From Actinomycetospora corticicola (GTDB lineage: Bacteria; Actinomycetota; Actinomycetes; Mycobacteriales; Pseudonocardiaceae), in assembly GCF_013409505.1 (NCBI RefSeq), contig NZ_JACCBN010000001.1, positions 5,332,001-5,396,000 of the forward strand: DNA of 64,000 bases. The letters are read 5' to 3'. Both the position numbers and the translations under genes were made by a program. Numbering within the stretch: the stretch's first letter is position 1; each line of letters starts with the position of its first letter. Under the pieces are notes generated by a model. It had not been told where the DNA came from. It made no database searches and was given only the letters and a program-made list of their open reading frames with translations. This document shows, in pieces, positions 53,175 to 61,526 of the stretch.

Positions 53175-53723
53175 TCAGCTGGCCGGGACCTCGGACTGGG
53201 TGGTGAGGAAGGCGGGCACCGTGACCGTGCCCGCGCGGGCGAACGTGAAGGTGATCGGGTACGTCGGCCCCGCGTGCAGGACCTGGCCGACCCCGGCGAG
53301 GGTGATGCGCATCGAGCCGTTGGGCTGGGTCGGGGACGGGGGACCGACGGGCACCGCCTGTGATCCGACGATCTCGGTCGCGGAGTTGCCGAGGATCGTC
53401 GTGAAGCCCTCGGCGCGGACCTGCGAGGCGTAGGGCGTCGACACCGACACCAGCTGGTCGTCGGCCAGTGCCTGGTTGATGATCGTGCCGCGGATCGTGA
53501 CGGTGGCGCCGGCGGGCACGACGACCTGGGTCCCGGCGTCCAGCGTGACGTCGCGCAGCAGGACCTGGCCCACCTGCGCCTCGGTGCCCCGCACCGACGA
53601 GATCGTCGTGTCGGTCTGGGTCACGGCACCGGCGCTGCAGCCCGAGAGGACGAGTGCGGCCGCGCCCAGCAGCGTGGCGGCGAACAACGCGGTCCGCGGA
53701 CGTCCCGTCGGTCGGCGGGTCAT
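53175..53723 (-). CDS. LpqE-like lipoprotein
   Basis: The 182-residue product has a lipobox signal peptide (ALFAATLLGAAALVLSGCSAG, lipid-modified Cys) followed by a beta-sandwich domain. The domain contains RDVTLDAGTQVVVPAGATVTIRGTIINQALADDQLVSVSTPYAS and SMRITLAGVGQVLHAGPTYPITFTFARAGTVTVPAFL. This resembles the DUF461/PCuAC-like copper-chaperone fold. The position between radA and carD equals lpqE (Rv3584). ATG at 53723 is preferred over the longer frame. Confidence 0.85.
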   Translation of the reverse strand: MTRRPTGRPRTALFAATLLGAAALVLSGCSAGAVTQTDTTISSVRGTEAQVGQVLLRDVTLDAGTQVVVPAGATVTIRGTIINQALADDQLVSVSTPYASQVRAEGFTTILGNSATEIVGSQAVPVGPPSPTQPNGSMRITLAGVGQVLHAGPTYPITFTFARAGTVTVPAFLTTQSEVPAS

Positions 53724-53947
53724 GGCGCGTGGTCCTCCTCGATCAGCTGCTCTCACACCGCGGGCGCGGGGCCCGTCGGATCGGCGTCACCCTAGCGCCA
53801 GCGCGGGTCCCGGGGCGCGTCCGACGTGCCTCGTCACGCCGCCGTCGGAGGCTCCCGACCTCGGGGAGCACGGCGCCGCGCCACTTGTCAACCCCCTGAC
53901 CTGCGAAGACGGCGCAATCCCCCTCCGACGACATGTCGCGGTCGTGT

Positions 53948-53953
53948 TAACCT
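53948..53953 (+). promoter_or_regulatory. Putative -10 box (TAACCT) of the carD-isp operon
   Basis: It lies 28 nt before the carD ATG. A strong Shine-Dalgarno (TAGAGGAC) sits between them, so this message is not leaderless. Confidence 0.45.
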
Positions 53954-53981
53954 GGAGGCAGCGAAAGGGGCTAGAGGACAC

Positions 53982-54464
53982 ATGGTTTTCAAGGTCGGCG
54001 AGACCGTCGTCTACCCGCACCACGGTGCCGCTCTCATCGAGGCGATCGAGACCCGGACGATCAAGGGCGAGGACAAGAAGTACCTCGTCCTGAAGGTTGC
54101 CCAGGGCGACCTCACGGTCCGGGTCCCCGCGGACAATGCCGAGATCGTCGGCGTCCGCGATGTGGTCGGCCAGGAGGGTCTGGACAAGGTGTTCGAGGTG
54201 TTGCGGGCTCCGCACACCGAGGAGCCGACCAACTGGTCGCGCCGGTACAAGGCGAACCTCGAGAAGCTCGCGTCGGGTGACGTCAACAAGGTGGCCGAGG
54301 TCGTCCGCGACCTGTGGCGCCGTGAGAAGGACCGCGGCCTGTCCGCCGGCGAGAAGCGCATGCTCGCCAAGGCGCGGCAGATCCTCGTGAGCGAGCTCGC
54401 GCTCGCCGAGGGCACCGACGAGGTGGCCGCCGAGTCCCTGCTGGACCAGGTACTCGCCTCCTGA
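53982..54464 (+). CDS. carD: RNA polymerase-binding transcription factor CarD
   Basis: It stabilises the open promoter complex, mainly at rRNA promoters. The 160-residue product has the N-terminal RNAP-interaction domain ([37 protein letters not shown]) and a helical DNA-binding domain with the minor-groove wedge Trp85 ([10 protein letters not shown]). ATG with RBS. ispD begins 1 nt after its stop. Confidence 0.97.
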   Translation: MVFKVGETVVYPHHGAALIEAIETRTIKGEDKKYLVLKVAQGDLTVRVPADNAEIVGVRDVVGQEGLDKVFEVLRAPHTEEPTNWSRRYKANLEKLASGDVNKVAEVVRDLWRREKDRGLSAGEKRMLAKARQILVSELALAEGTDEVAAESLLDQVLAS

Positions 54465-54465
54465 C

Positions 54466-55122
54466 GTGGAGGTCGTGGCCGTCGTCCCGGCGGCCGGCTC
54501 CGGGGAACGCCTCGGAGCCGGGTCGCCGAAGGCGCTCGTCGAGGTCGCCGGGGTCGCGATGGTCACACGTGCCGTCGACGGTCTGCTCGCCTCGGGCGTC
54601 GTCGACGAGGTGATCGTCGTCGCACCGCCGGATCATCTCGAGGAGATGGCTGCGGTCACGACGACGGGGCGGGTCGTCCCGGGTGGTCACGATCGCGTCG
54701 CGTCCGTGGCGCTCGGACTGGCCGAGGCGCCCGACGCCGACGTCGTCCTCGTGCACGACGCCGCCCGCTGTCTGTGCCCGGCGGCCGTCGTCTCGGCGGT
54801 CGTCGAGGCAGTGCGCGCGGGAGCGCCCGCCGTCGTGCCCGCGATCCCGGTGGCGGACACCGTGCGCCGCGCCCGTCCCGAGGGCGGCGTGGAGCTGGTC
54901 GACCGCACCGGGTTGCTCGCCGTCCAGACACCGCAGGGCTTCGACGCCGACCTGCTCCGACGCGCGCACGCCGCAGCCGGGGAGCACCGGGCGACCGACG
55001 ACGCCGGGCTCGTGGAGGCGTTGGGCGGTCGGATCGTGACCGTCCCGGGCGACCCGCGCGCCTTCAAGATCACGACACCGCTCGACCTCGCGATGGCGGA
55101 GGCCCTGGTGCGCGCGCTGTGA
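54466..55122 (+). CDS. ispD: 2-C-methyl-D-erythritol 4-phosphate cytidylyltransferase
   Basis: It forms CDP-methylerythritol in the MEP isoprenoid pathway. The 218-residue product has the CTP-binding loop [30 protein letters not shown], and a late [20 protein letters not shown] motif. PKA replaces the usual PKQ. GTG directly follows carD. A junction repeat copy separates it from ispF. Confidence 0.95.
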   Translation: MEVVAVVPAAGSGERLGAGSPKALVEVAGVAMVTRAVDGLLASGVVDEVIVVAPPDHLEEMAAVTTTGRVVPGGHDRVASVALGLAEAPDADVVLVHDAARCLCPAAVVSAVVEAVRAGAPAVVPAIPVADTVRRARPEGGVELVDRTGLLAVQTPQGFDADLLRRAHAAAGEHRATDDAGLVEALGGRIVTVPGDPRAFKITTPLDLAMAEALVRAL

Positions 55123-55129
55123 GGGCCGG

Positions 55130-55156
55130 GAGACGGAGCGGAGCGGAGCTCGACCC
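55130..55156. repeat. Junction repeat copy 4, directly before the ispF ATG
   Basis: A 27-bp unit with one difference from the folB/folK copies (GAGACGGAG instead of GAGACGCAG). It fills the ispD-ispF gap and ends immediately before the ATG at 55157, so it supplies the ribosome-binding region. Confidence 0.85.
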
Positions 55157-55621
55157 ATGAGGATCGGCATCGGGACCGACGTGCACCCGCTGTCCGCCGA
55201 GGCGCCCTGCTGGGTGGCCGGTCTCCTGTGGGAGGGCGAGGCGGGCTGCGCGGGCCACTCCGACGGCGACGTCGCGGCCCACGCCCTGTGCGACGCGATG
55301 CTCTCGGCCGCCGGGCTCGGTGACGTCGGTGCCGTCTTCGGCACGGGCCGCCCGGAGTGGGCCGGCGCCTCCGGCGTCCGCCTGCTCGGCGAGGTGCGTC
55401 GACTCGTCCACGACGACGGGTGGACCCTCGGCAACGCCGCGGTGCAGGTGATCGGGAACCGCCCGAAGATCGGGACCCGTCGTCGGGAGGCCGAGCAGGC
55501 GCTCTCCGACGCCGTGGGCGGGCCCGTGTCGGTGTCCGGCACGACGTCCGACGGGCTCGGGCTCACCGGGCGTGGCGAGGGTCTCGCCGCCGTCGCGACG
55601 GCGTTGCTGCTGCCGCGCTGA
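55157..55621 (+). CDS. ispF: 2-C-methyl-D-erythritol 2,4-cyclodiphosphate synthase
   Basis: It cyclises CDP-ME phosphate to MEcPP. The 154-residue trimer-forming enzyme shows the zinc ligands in GIGTDVHPL (Asp8, His10) and [23 protein letters not shown], plus the late [17 protein letters not shown]. The usual ispD-ispF pair. Followed by an intergenic stretch with small hairpins. Confidence 0.95.
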   Translation: MRIGIGTDVHPLSAEAPCWVAGLLWEGEAGCAGHSDGDVAAHALCDAMLSAAGLGDVGAVFGTGRPEWAGASGVRLLGEVRRLVHDDGWTLGNAAVQVIGNRPKIGTRRREAEQALSDAVGGPVSVSGTTSDGLGLTGRGEGLAAVATALLLPR

Positions 55622-55767
55622 GGTCCTTCTCTCCTCGCGAGAGTGACGTGGGGCAGGTCCTGCGGGCTCGTGGGCTGCCTGGTGTGCACCTCGCCGGGCA
55701 CTTTCCGCAAAGCGCACCCACGGGTCGGGGTGGCGTGCTTGCCTGGGTCCGCCGAGGGGAGGCGGGC
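55622..55767. other. ispF-PPE gap with small hairpins and a diverged repeat
   Basis: It contains CTCTC-ctcgc-GAGAG directly after ispF and GCACTTT-ccgc-AAAGCGC (55698-55715). A 23-nt string (GGCTCGTGGGC then TGCCTGGTGTGC) recurs near 61534-61565 with a 9-nt insertion. No gene seen. Confidence 0.5.
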
Positions 55768-57153
55768 GTGTTCGACGTCAACTGGGAGACGCGGTCCCAC
55801 GCGGACATCCATGCCCAGCTGCAGGGGCGGGGTGGCGGGTTCACCGACGCGGGCGGGGCGTGGAACTCGCTCGCGACGCGGCTGCGCGATGTGGCGGGAT
55901 CGGTCGAGCGGGCGACGTCGGGGATCGCGGCCACCCGGACCGGGCCCGCGGCCCAGGCGGCGGGCGGGGCGGTCGGGCCGATGGGGCCGTGGGCGGACGA
56001 GGCGCGGACGTTCAGCGACGCGGTCGGGTCGGCCTCGCACGAGCAGAACCGGGCGCTCACGGCCACCCGGGGTGCGGTGAGCCCGCCGGTGCCGCGGCCG
56101 CCCGTCACGTTGCAGACCTGGGAGGGCGTCGGTGCCCTGGCGGCCCTCGACGTCGACTCCGCGGAGAACTCCTCGCTCGATGCCGAACGGCGGGCCCGTG
56201 CCGCCATGGGGCGGTACCAGGAGTTCAGCTCGCTGCGGGCGTCCGGGCTGCCGCAGTTCTCGTCGCCCGGGCAGGGCGCGCCGCAGGTGCAGCTCGTGTC
56301 GGGGCCTCCCGGCGGCGGGGTGACCGTGCCGCCGGGACCCGGATCTCCCGGGGTGGGTGGCGGCGGGTCCACACGGCCGGGACCCGGCTCTCCCGGAGCG
56401 GGTGGCGGCGGGTCTGCACCGTCGGGACCCGGCCCGGGTTCCGCGGTGCCCGGTGGCTCCGCATCCCCGGCGCCCGCAGCTCCCGGCGTCGTGCCACCCT
56501 CCGGAGCCGGCGGCCCGTCCGCGTCCCCGGTACCGGGAGCTCCCGGGGTCGTGCCGACGCCGGGCCCCGGCAGTGCGTCCGCGTCGCCGCGACCCGGATC
56601 GCCGGGTGCCGTACCGACCCCTGGCACGCCCGGCTCCGCCGGACCGGGCGTCGGCGCTCCAGCGTCGCCGCGACCCGGTGTCCCGGGCGGGGCTCTCGGG
56701 TCGCTCACCCCGGGTGCGCAGGGCGGCGTACCCGTGTCCCGACCCGGACTCCCGGGCGGCGCGCCGACGGCAGGTGCGGCGGGCCCGAGCGGTACCGGCG
56801 CATCCGCGTCGTCGCGACCCGGTCCCACCACCACGGAGCCGATCTTCGGGCCGGGCGGCAGCGGCGGAACGGCGGGCACCGGCACGTCCACGGGCGCCCT
56901 CCGCCCCGGGCTGCCGGAGCCGGTCACGAGCCGGTCACCGGTCGAACCGCTCCGCACCGGGTCCGTCCTGGAGCCCGCCGTCCCGCCCCGGAACGCTGCC
57001 GCGACAGGGATGCCGTTCGCCCCGATCGGTGGCGTCGGCGGCGCGGGGACCACCGAGCAGCGCCTGTCGCTGGCGTCCTACCTCGTCGAGGACGACCCCG
57101 ATGCGCTGGCGGGCGAGCTGCCGCGCGTGGCGCCGCCGGTGATCGGCGGATGA
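55768..57153 (+). CDS. PPE-like/WXG-type ESX-secreted protein with long Pro/Gly/Ser-rich C-terminus
   Basis: The 461-residue product starts with an all-helical PPE-like domain (about 1-155: VNWETRSHADIHAQLQGRGGGFTDAGGAWNSLATRLRDVAGSVERATSGI ... WADEARTFSDAVGSASHEQ). After residue ~180 come ~240 residues of repeated GPGSPGxGGGG / PGxP elements, then a conserved-looking end (RLSLASYLVEDDPDALAGELPRVAPPVIGG). The partner gene encodes EspG, so it is probably a type VII substrate. No PE partner is adjacent. The GTG follows GAGGGGAGGCG. Confidence 0.78.
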   Translation: MFDVNWETRSHADIHAQLQGRGGGFTDAGGAWNSLATRLRDVAGSVERATSGIAATRTGPAAQAAGGAVGPMGPWADEARTFSDAVGSASHEQNRALTATRGAVSPPVPRPPVTLQTWEGVGALAALDVDSAENSSLDAERRARAAMGRYQEFSSLRASGLPQFSSPGQGAPQVQLVSGPPGGGVTVPPGPGSPGVGGGGSTRPGPGSPGAGGGGSAPSGPGPGSAVPGGSASPAPAAPGVVPPSGAGGPSASPVPGAPGVVPTPGPGSASASPRPGSPGAVPTPGTPGSAGPGVGAPASPRPGVPGGALGSLTPGAQGGVPVSRPGLPGGAPTAGAAGPSGTGASASSRPGPTTTEPIFGPGGSGGTAGTGTSTGALRPGLPEPVTSRSPVEPLRTGSVLEPAVPPRNAAATGMPFAPIGGVGGAGTTEQRLSLASYLVEDDPDALAGELPRVAPPVIGG

Positions 57154-57884
57154 TCCCGGCCCGCCGTCTCCACCTGGAGCGGGACGCCGTCGTCGCCACC
57201 TGGCGTCACCTCCGCCTGGGCGACCGGCCGCCGCTGCTCGACGTACCCGACCACGGCGCGACCCTCTCCGCCCGCGACGCCGCCGACCACGCCGCGCTGT
57301 GCGGGCTGCGCGGCCGGGGCCTCGCGGTCACCGGTCCGGCGGGTGCGCCGGTCCCGACGGGCGACCTGGCCGACGCCCTCCGGGTGGTCGACCGTCCGGA
57401 GGTCGACGTCGACCTGCGCTGCTGGGATCCCGACGCGCGGGGGTGGTTCGCGGCGGTGTCGGGGGAGCTGACGGTCGTGGTCGAGCCGCAGCCCGACCAC
57501 GCCTGGACCGTCGACCTCGTCTCCCGGCCACCCGGGACCGACGCGGCCGACCTCGTGGTGGCCCTCGCCCGCGTCGTCCTCGCCCGCGCCCCGGAGGAAC
57601 GACCGTCCGGCACCGCGATGACCGTGCCCGCCGACGCGCTCTTCGCCGGGGCGCCCACCCACCGGCTCCCACCCGCCGTCGGGACGAGGATCGCCGCCCT
57701 GCGGGCCGAGCCACCGCGCCGGCGGATGCAGCTGGGGGCGAGGGTGGCCCGACGGCGGATCGGGCCGCTGACCGTCGTCGACGGGGTCGAGGGGCGGGCG
57801 CTCGTCGAGCTGGACGGCGACGCGGTCCGGGTGCGGCCGGCGGACCGGCTCGCGGTGGCGCGTGAACTGGCCCGCCGGGTCTGA
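57150..57884 (+). CDS. ESX secretion-associated chaperone EspG family protein
   Basis: The 244-residue product fits the EspG family, cytosolic chaperones that bind PPE proteins and keep them soluble for ESX secretion. It has an N-terminal beta-alpha half (LHLERDAVVATWRHLRLGDRPPLLDVPDHGATLSARDAADHAALCGLRGRGLA) and a C-terminal GARVARRRIGPLTVVDGVEGRALVELDGDAVRVRPADRLAVARELARRV. The ATG overlaps the PPE stop (ATGA), so the pair is co-translated. Assignment rests on pattern and context. Confidence 0.8.
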   Translation: MIPARRLHLERDAVVATWRHLRLGDRPPLLDVPDHGATLSARDAADHAALCGLRGRGLAVTGPAGAPVPTGDLADALRVVDRPEVDVDLRCWDPDARGWFAAVSGELTVVVEPQPDHAWTVDLVSRPPGTDAADLVVALARVVLARAPEERPSGTAMTVPADALFAGAPTHRLPPAVGTRIAALRAEPPRRRMQLGARVARRRIGPLTVVDGVEGRALVELDGDAVRVRPADRLAVARELARRV

Positions 57885-57955
57885 CGCCCGGCGTCGTCCT
57901 CGTCCGGGCCCTCCCACCCGCGCAGGGGCCCGCACGGGTCGTGACCTGCGGTCCG

Positions 57956-57961
57956 TAGGAT
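57956..57961 (+). promoter_or_regulatory. -10 box (TAGGAT), leaderless promoter of cysS
   Basis: It ends 7 nt before the GTG at 57969, and 4 nt before an in-frame GTG at 57966. Confidence 0.5.
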
Positions 57962-57968
57962 CCGCGTG

Positions 57969-59381
57969 GTGAGCCTGCACCTGTACGACACCGCTGCACG
58001 CGCGCTGCGGGAGTTCCACCCGCAGCACGAGGGCCGGGCGTCGATGTACGTGTGTGGGGCGACCGTGCAGGGAGTACCGCACGTCGGGCACGTCCGGTCC
58101 AGTGTGAACTTCGACGTCCTGCGCCGGTGGCTGGTCCACCAGGGGCTCGACGTCAGCCTCGTCCGCAACGTCACCGACATCGACGACAAGATCCTCACCA
58201 AGGCCGCCGAGGCGGGTCGTCCCTGGTGGGAGTGGGCGGCGACCCACGAGCGCGCGTTCACGGCGGCGTTCGAGGCCCTGGGCTGCCTGCCGCCGTCGGT
58301 CGAGCCGCGGGCGACCGGCCACGTCACCGAGATGATCGATCTCATCTCCCGGCTCATCGACGCGGGGCACGCCTACCCGTGCGACAACGGCTCCGGCGAC
58401 GTGTACTTCGACGTCGGCAGCTGGCCGACCTACGGGTCGCTGTCCGGGCAGAAGCCCGACGAGATGGAGCAGGGCGAGGCGGCGTCGCGCGGCAAGCACG
58501 ACCCGCGCGACTTCACGCTGTGGAAGGCCGCGAAGCCCGGCGAGCCCTCGTGGCCGACGCCGTGGGGACGCGGCCGTCCGGGCTGGCACCTGGAGTGCTC
58601 GGCGATGGCGACCCGCTACCTCGGGCCGTCGTTCGACATCCACGGCGGCGGGCTGGACCTGGTGTTCCCGCACCACGAGAACGAGCGGGCCCAGTCCAAC
58701 GCCGCCGGCGACGGCTTCGCCAACTTCTGGCTGCACAACGCCTGGGTGACGATGGCCGGGGCGAAGATGTCGAAGTCGCTCGGCAACACCCTGACGATCC
58801 CCGCGGTGCTCGAGCGGGTCCGCGCGGTCGAGCTGCGCTACTACCTGGTGGCGCCGCACTACCGCTCCACCGTCGAGTACTCCGAGGCCGCGCTGGCCGA
58901 GGCGGCCTCCGCCTACCGGCGCATCGAGACGTTCGTGGCCCGGGTGACCGAGCGCGTCGGCCCCGTGCCGGCGAGCGGGGCGGACATCTCCGCGTTCACC
59001 ACGGCGATGGACGACGACCTCGGTACGCCGTCCGCGCTCGCCGCCGTGCACGAGCAGGTGCGGGCGGGCAACACCGCCCTCGCCGAGGGCGACCACGCGG
59101 GCGCCCGGACGGCGGCGACGGCCGTCCGCGAGATGACCGGCGTGCTCGGCCTCGACCCGCTCGACCCGCACTGGGCCGGGGCGGAGGCCGCCGGGGGCAC
59201 CACCGCCCGCTCGGCGCTCGGTGCGCTCGTGGAGGACCTCCTCGCGCAGCGCACCGCGGCCCGCAAGGACCGCGACTTCGCGCGCGCCGACGCGATCCGT
59301 GACCAACTGACCGCCGCCGGCGTCGGGATCGAGGACACCCCCGACGGACCGGTCTGGACCCTGAAGGACGACGAGCAGTAG
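57969..59381 (+). CDS. cysS: Cysteinyl-tRNA synthetase
   Basis: It charges tRNA-Cys. The 470-residue product has the zinc/cysteine-binding start [29 protein letters not shown] (HIGH-like HVGH), [19 protein letters not shown] and [11 protein letters not shown] (KMSKS). A DALR-type helical C-terminus ends [33 protein letters not shown] at 57969 is chosen by promoter spacing. It lies upstream of rlmB, a conserved pair. Confidence 0.97.
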   Translation: MSLHLYDTAARALREFHPQHEGRASMYVCGATVQGVPHVGHVRSSVNFDVLRRWLVHQGLDVSLVRNVTDIDDKILTKAAEAGRPWWEWAATHERAFTAAFEALGCLPPSVEPRATGHVTEMIDLISRLIDAGHAYPCDNGSGDVYFDVGSWPTYGSLSGQKPDEMEQGEAASRGKHDPRDFTLWKAAKPGEPSWPTPWGRGRPGWHLECSAMATRYLGPSFDIHGGGLDLVFPHHENERAQSNAAGDGFANFWLHNAWVTMAGAKMSKSLGNTLTIPAVLERVRAVELRYYLVAPHYRSTVEYSEAALAEAASAYRRIETFVARVTERVGPVPASGADISAFTTAMDDDLGTPSALAAVHEQVRAGNTALAEGDHAGARTAATAVREMTGVLGLDPLDPHWAGAEAAGGTTARSALGALVEDLLAQRTAARKDRDFARADAIRDQLTAAGVGIEDTPDGPVWTLKDDEQ

Positions 59382-59383
59382 CG

Positions 59384-60466
59384 ATGGCAGGAAATTCGCG
59401 GCGCCCCGGTGCGCGCCGCAACCCCGGCAGCAAGAAGGGCCCCACGAAGGGGTCCGGCGGCAAGCGCGCGAAGGGCCTCGAGGGCAAGGGCCCGACCCCG
59501 AAGGCGGAGGACCGTCCGAACCACAAGTCCTACGAGGGCGGCGGCAAGACCGGCAAGTCCGGTCAGGGCGCGGCCTCCCGTCGTCCTGCGTCGGCCGCAC
59601 CGCGCACGGGTGGCGGGGGCACGGGCGGCCCGGGTGGCGCCGGCGCCGGCCGGGCTCGCAGTGGCGCGCCCGCCCGTCGGGACGCCCCGGACGGCCCGCA
59701 GGTGGTGGTCGGGCGCAACCCGGTGATCGAGAGCCTGCGCGCGCACATCCCGGCGACGGCGCTGCACGTGGCGCAGGGCATCGACATCGACGACCGCGTC
59801 CGCGAGGCGCTGCGCACGGCGGGCGACCGCGGCATCAGCGTGCTCGAGGTGCCGCGCGGCGAGGTCGAGCGGATGGCCGACGGCTCGGTCCATCAGGGCA
59901 TCGCGCTCACCGTGCCGGCCTACGAGTACCTCCACCCGGACGACCTGCTCGAGGCGGCCCGGCAGGCGGCCCACCTCGCGCGGACCGAACCGCTGCTGGT
60001 CGCGCTCGACGGGGTCACCGACCCCCGCAACCTCGGCGCCGTCATCCGCTCCGCCGCCGCGTTCGGGGCGCACGGGATCCTGTTGCCGCTGCGGCGTTCG
60101 GTCGGGGTCACCCCGGTCGCGTGGCGCACCTCGGCCGGGGCGGCGGCCCGCATGCCGATCGGCCGCGCGACCAACCTCTCCCGCACGCTCGGGGCCTGGA
60201 ACGACGACGGGTTCGTGACGGTCGGGCTCGACGGCGAGGTGTCGGCGACGATCGACGACCTCGACGCCGTCGCCGGCCCGGACGCCGCCCGCGGGCCGCT
60301 CGTGCTCGTCGTCGGGTCCGAGGGCAAGGGGCTGTCCCGGTTGGTCCGCGAGACCTGCACCGGCACGGTGGCCATACCGATGGCGGGCGACGTGGAGTCG
60401 CTCAACGCCTCGGTCGCGGCCGGGGTGGCGTTGGCCGAGGTGGCCCGGCGCCGCCGGTCGGCCTAG
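59384..60466 (+). CDS. rlmB: 23S rRNA (guanosine-2'-O)-methyltransferase RlmB (TrmH family)
   Basis: This SPOUT methylase acts on the 23S rRNA peptidyl-transferase region. The 360-residue product has a ~100-residue basic, Gly/Lys-rich disordered N-terminus, an L30e-like substrate-binding domain ([26 protein letters not shown]), and the SPOUT motifs [47 protein letters not shown] and [16 protein letters not shown]. It starts 2 nt after cysS. Confidence 0.95.
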   Translation: MAGNSRRPGARRNPGSKKGPTKGSGGKRAKGLEGKGPTPKAEDRPNHKSYEGGGKTGKSGQGAASRRPASAAPRTGGGGTGGPGGAGAGRARSGAPARRDAPDGPQVVVGRNPVIESLRAHIPATALHVAQGIDIDDRVREALRTAGDRGISVLEVPRGEVERMADGSVHQGIALTVPAYEYLHPDDLLEAARQAAHLARTEPLLVALDGVTDPRNLGAVIRSAAAFGAHGILLPLRRSVGVTPVAWRTSAGAAARMPIGRATNLSRTLGAWNDDGFVTVGLDGEVSATIDDLDAVAGPDAARGPLVLVVGSEGKGLSRLVRETCTGTVAIPMAGDVESLNASVAAGVALAEVARRRRSA

Positions 60467-60478
60467 TCCCGAAACGAA

Positions 60479-60523
60479 CGAGCGGCACTCTCGCGCACAT
60501 AGAGGCTGCGAAGGTGCCGCTCG
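60479..60523. terminator. Convergent terminator rlmB / hydrolase
   Basis: CGAGCGGCAC (60479-60488) and GTGCCGCTCG (60514-60523) form a perfect 10-bp stem. It continues inward imperfectly (TCGC/GCGA), between converging genes. Confidence 0.75.
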
Positions 60524-60529
60524 CTCAGT

Positions 60530-61414
60530 TCAGGACAGCCACCTCCGCAGCTCCGCCAGCGTCTCCTGCGGGGCCTCCTCAGGGATGAAGTGCCCGCTCG
60601 GCATCGCCCGGCCGGTCACGTCGCGGCCGTACTCCCGCCAGACGGCGAGCGGGTCGTAGTTCTTCCCGACGAACCCGTGCTCACCCCACAGCACGAGCGT
60701 GGGGCACTCGATGCGCTGCCCGGCCTCCCAGGTCTCCTCGTCGTCGGTGAGGTCGATCCCGGCGCCCGCCTTGTAGTCGGCGGTGGTGGCGGCGATGGTG
60801 GCCGGGTCGGAGAACGCGGCGATGTAGTGGTCCATGACCTCCGGCTCCATCGTGACGCCGGGCGCCAGCAGCCGCTCCACCATCGTCCGGATCCAGAACT
60901 CGGGCGCCCCGCGGAGCAGCGTCTCGGGCACGTCGCCGCCGGTGGCCAGGAAGAACCAGTGGAAGTAGCCGAACGCCAGGGCGCGGTCGACGTTCGCGAA
61001 CACGTGGCGGGTCGGCACGATGTCGAGCAGCGCCAGCCGCGTCACGGCGTCGGGGTGGTCGAGGACGAGCCGGTGCGACACCCGGGCCCCGCGGTCGTGG
61101 CCCACGAGCGCGAACCGGTCGAAGCCCAACGACTGCATCACCGCGACCTGGTCGGCCGCCATGGCGCGCTTGCCGTAGTTGCGGGCGTCGTCGTCGGGGG
61201 CGGGCTTGTCGGACGCGCCGTAGCCGCGGAGGTCGGGCACCACCACGGTGTGGTCGCGCGCGAGGTCCGGCGCGACGTCCCGCCACATCAGGTGCGTCTG
61301 CGGATAGCCGTGCAGCAGCAGCACCGGGTCGCCCTGCCCGCCGACCGCCACGTTGATCGACACCCCGTCGGCGTCCACGCGGCGGTAGGTGAACGGCTCC
61401 GGCAGCTGGGTCAT
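60530..61414 (-). CDS. Alpha/beta hydrolase, haloacetate (fluoroacetate) dehalogenase-like
   Basis: The 294-residue product has the oxyanion HGYPQTHLMW, nucleophile Asp107 in VGHDRGARVSHRLVLDHPD, Asp131 in LLDIVPTRHVF, and catalytic His in GHFIPEEAP. An Asp nucleophile plus the cap-domain FHWFFLATGGDVPETLL (His152-Trp153, halide pocket positions in fluoroacetate dehalogenase) favours haloacetate dehalogenase over epoxide hydrolase, but the substrate needs a direct assay. ATG at 61414. Confidence 0.85.
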   Translation of the reverse strand: MTQLPEPFTYRRVDADGVSINVAVGGQGDPVLLLHGYPQTHLMWRDVAPDLARDHTVVVPDLRGYGASDKPAPDDDARNYGKRAMAADQVAVMQSLGFDRFALVGHDRGARVSHRLVLDHPDAVTRLALLDIVPTRHVFANVDRALAFGYFHWFFLATGGDVPETLLRGAPEFWIRTMVERLLAPGVTMEPEVMDHYIAAFSDPATIAATTADYKAGAGIDLTDDEETWEAGQRIECPTLVLWGEHGFVGKNYDPLAVWREYGRDVTGRAMPSGHFIPEEAPQETLAELRRWLS

Positions 61415-61478
61415 GGGGGTCCTTCCCGACGGCAGGTTCGGGTCCCCCTGGCCAGGGGCGCCCACCGGCGAAACTAGT

Positions 61479-61499
61479 GAGCGAGGGGCCCCTTCGCTC
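61479..61499. repeat. Palindrome GAGCGAGGGGCCCC...TCGCTC upstream of the hydrolase
   Basis: A near-perfect inverted repeat (GAGCGA/TCGCTC around GGGGCCCC with one extra base) lies between the cyclase 3' end and the hydrolase start. It could be the cyclase terminator. Confidence 0.5.
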
Positions 61500-61526
61500 G
61501 GGACGGGCCGCGCCGCGAGGTTCACC

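Noticed and set aside
55622-57884. Complete ESX secretion locus
   Set aside because: Only the PPE-like and EspG-like genes are present. No WXG100, EccB/C/D/E or mycosin gene occurs in the window.
57885-57965. T-box or other riboswitch before cysS
   Set aside because: The gap is only ~84 bp and the likely promoter sits 7 nt before the start codon, leaving no room for a leader RNA.
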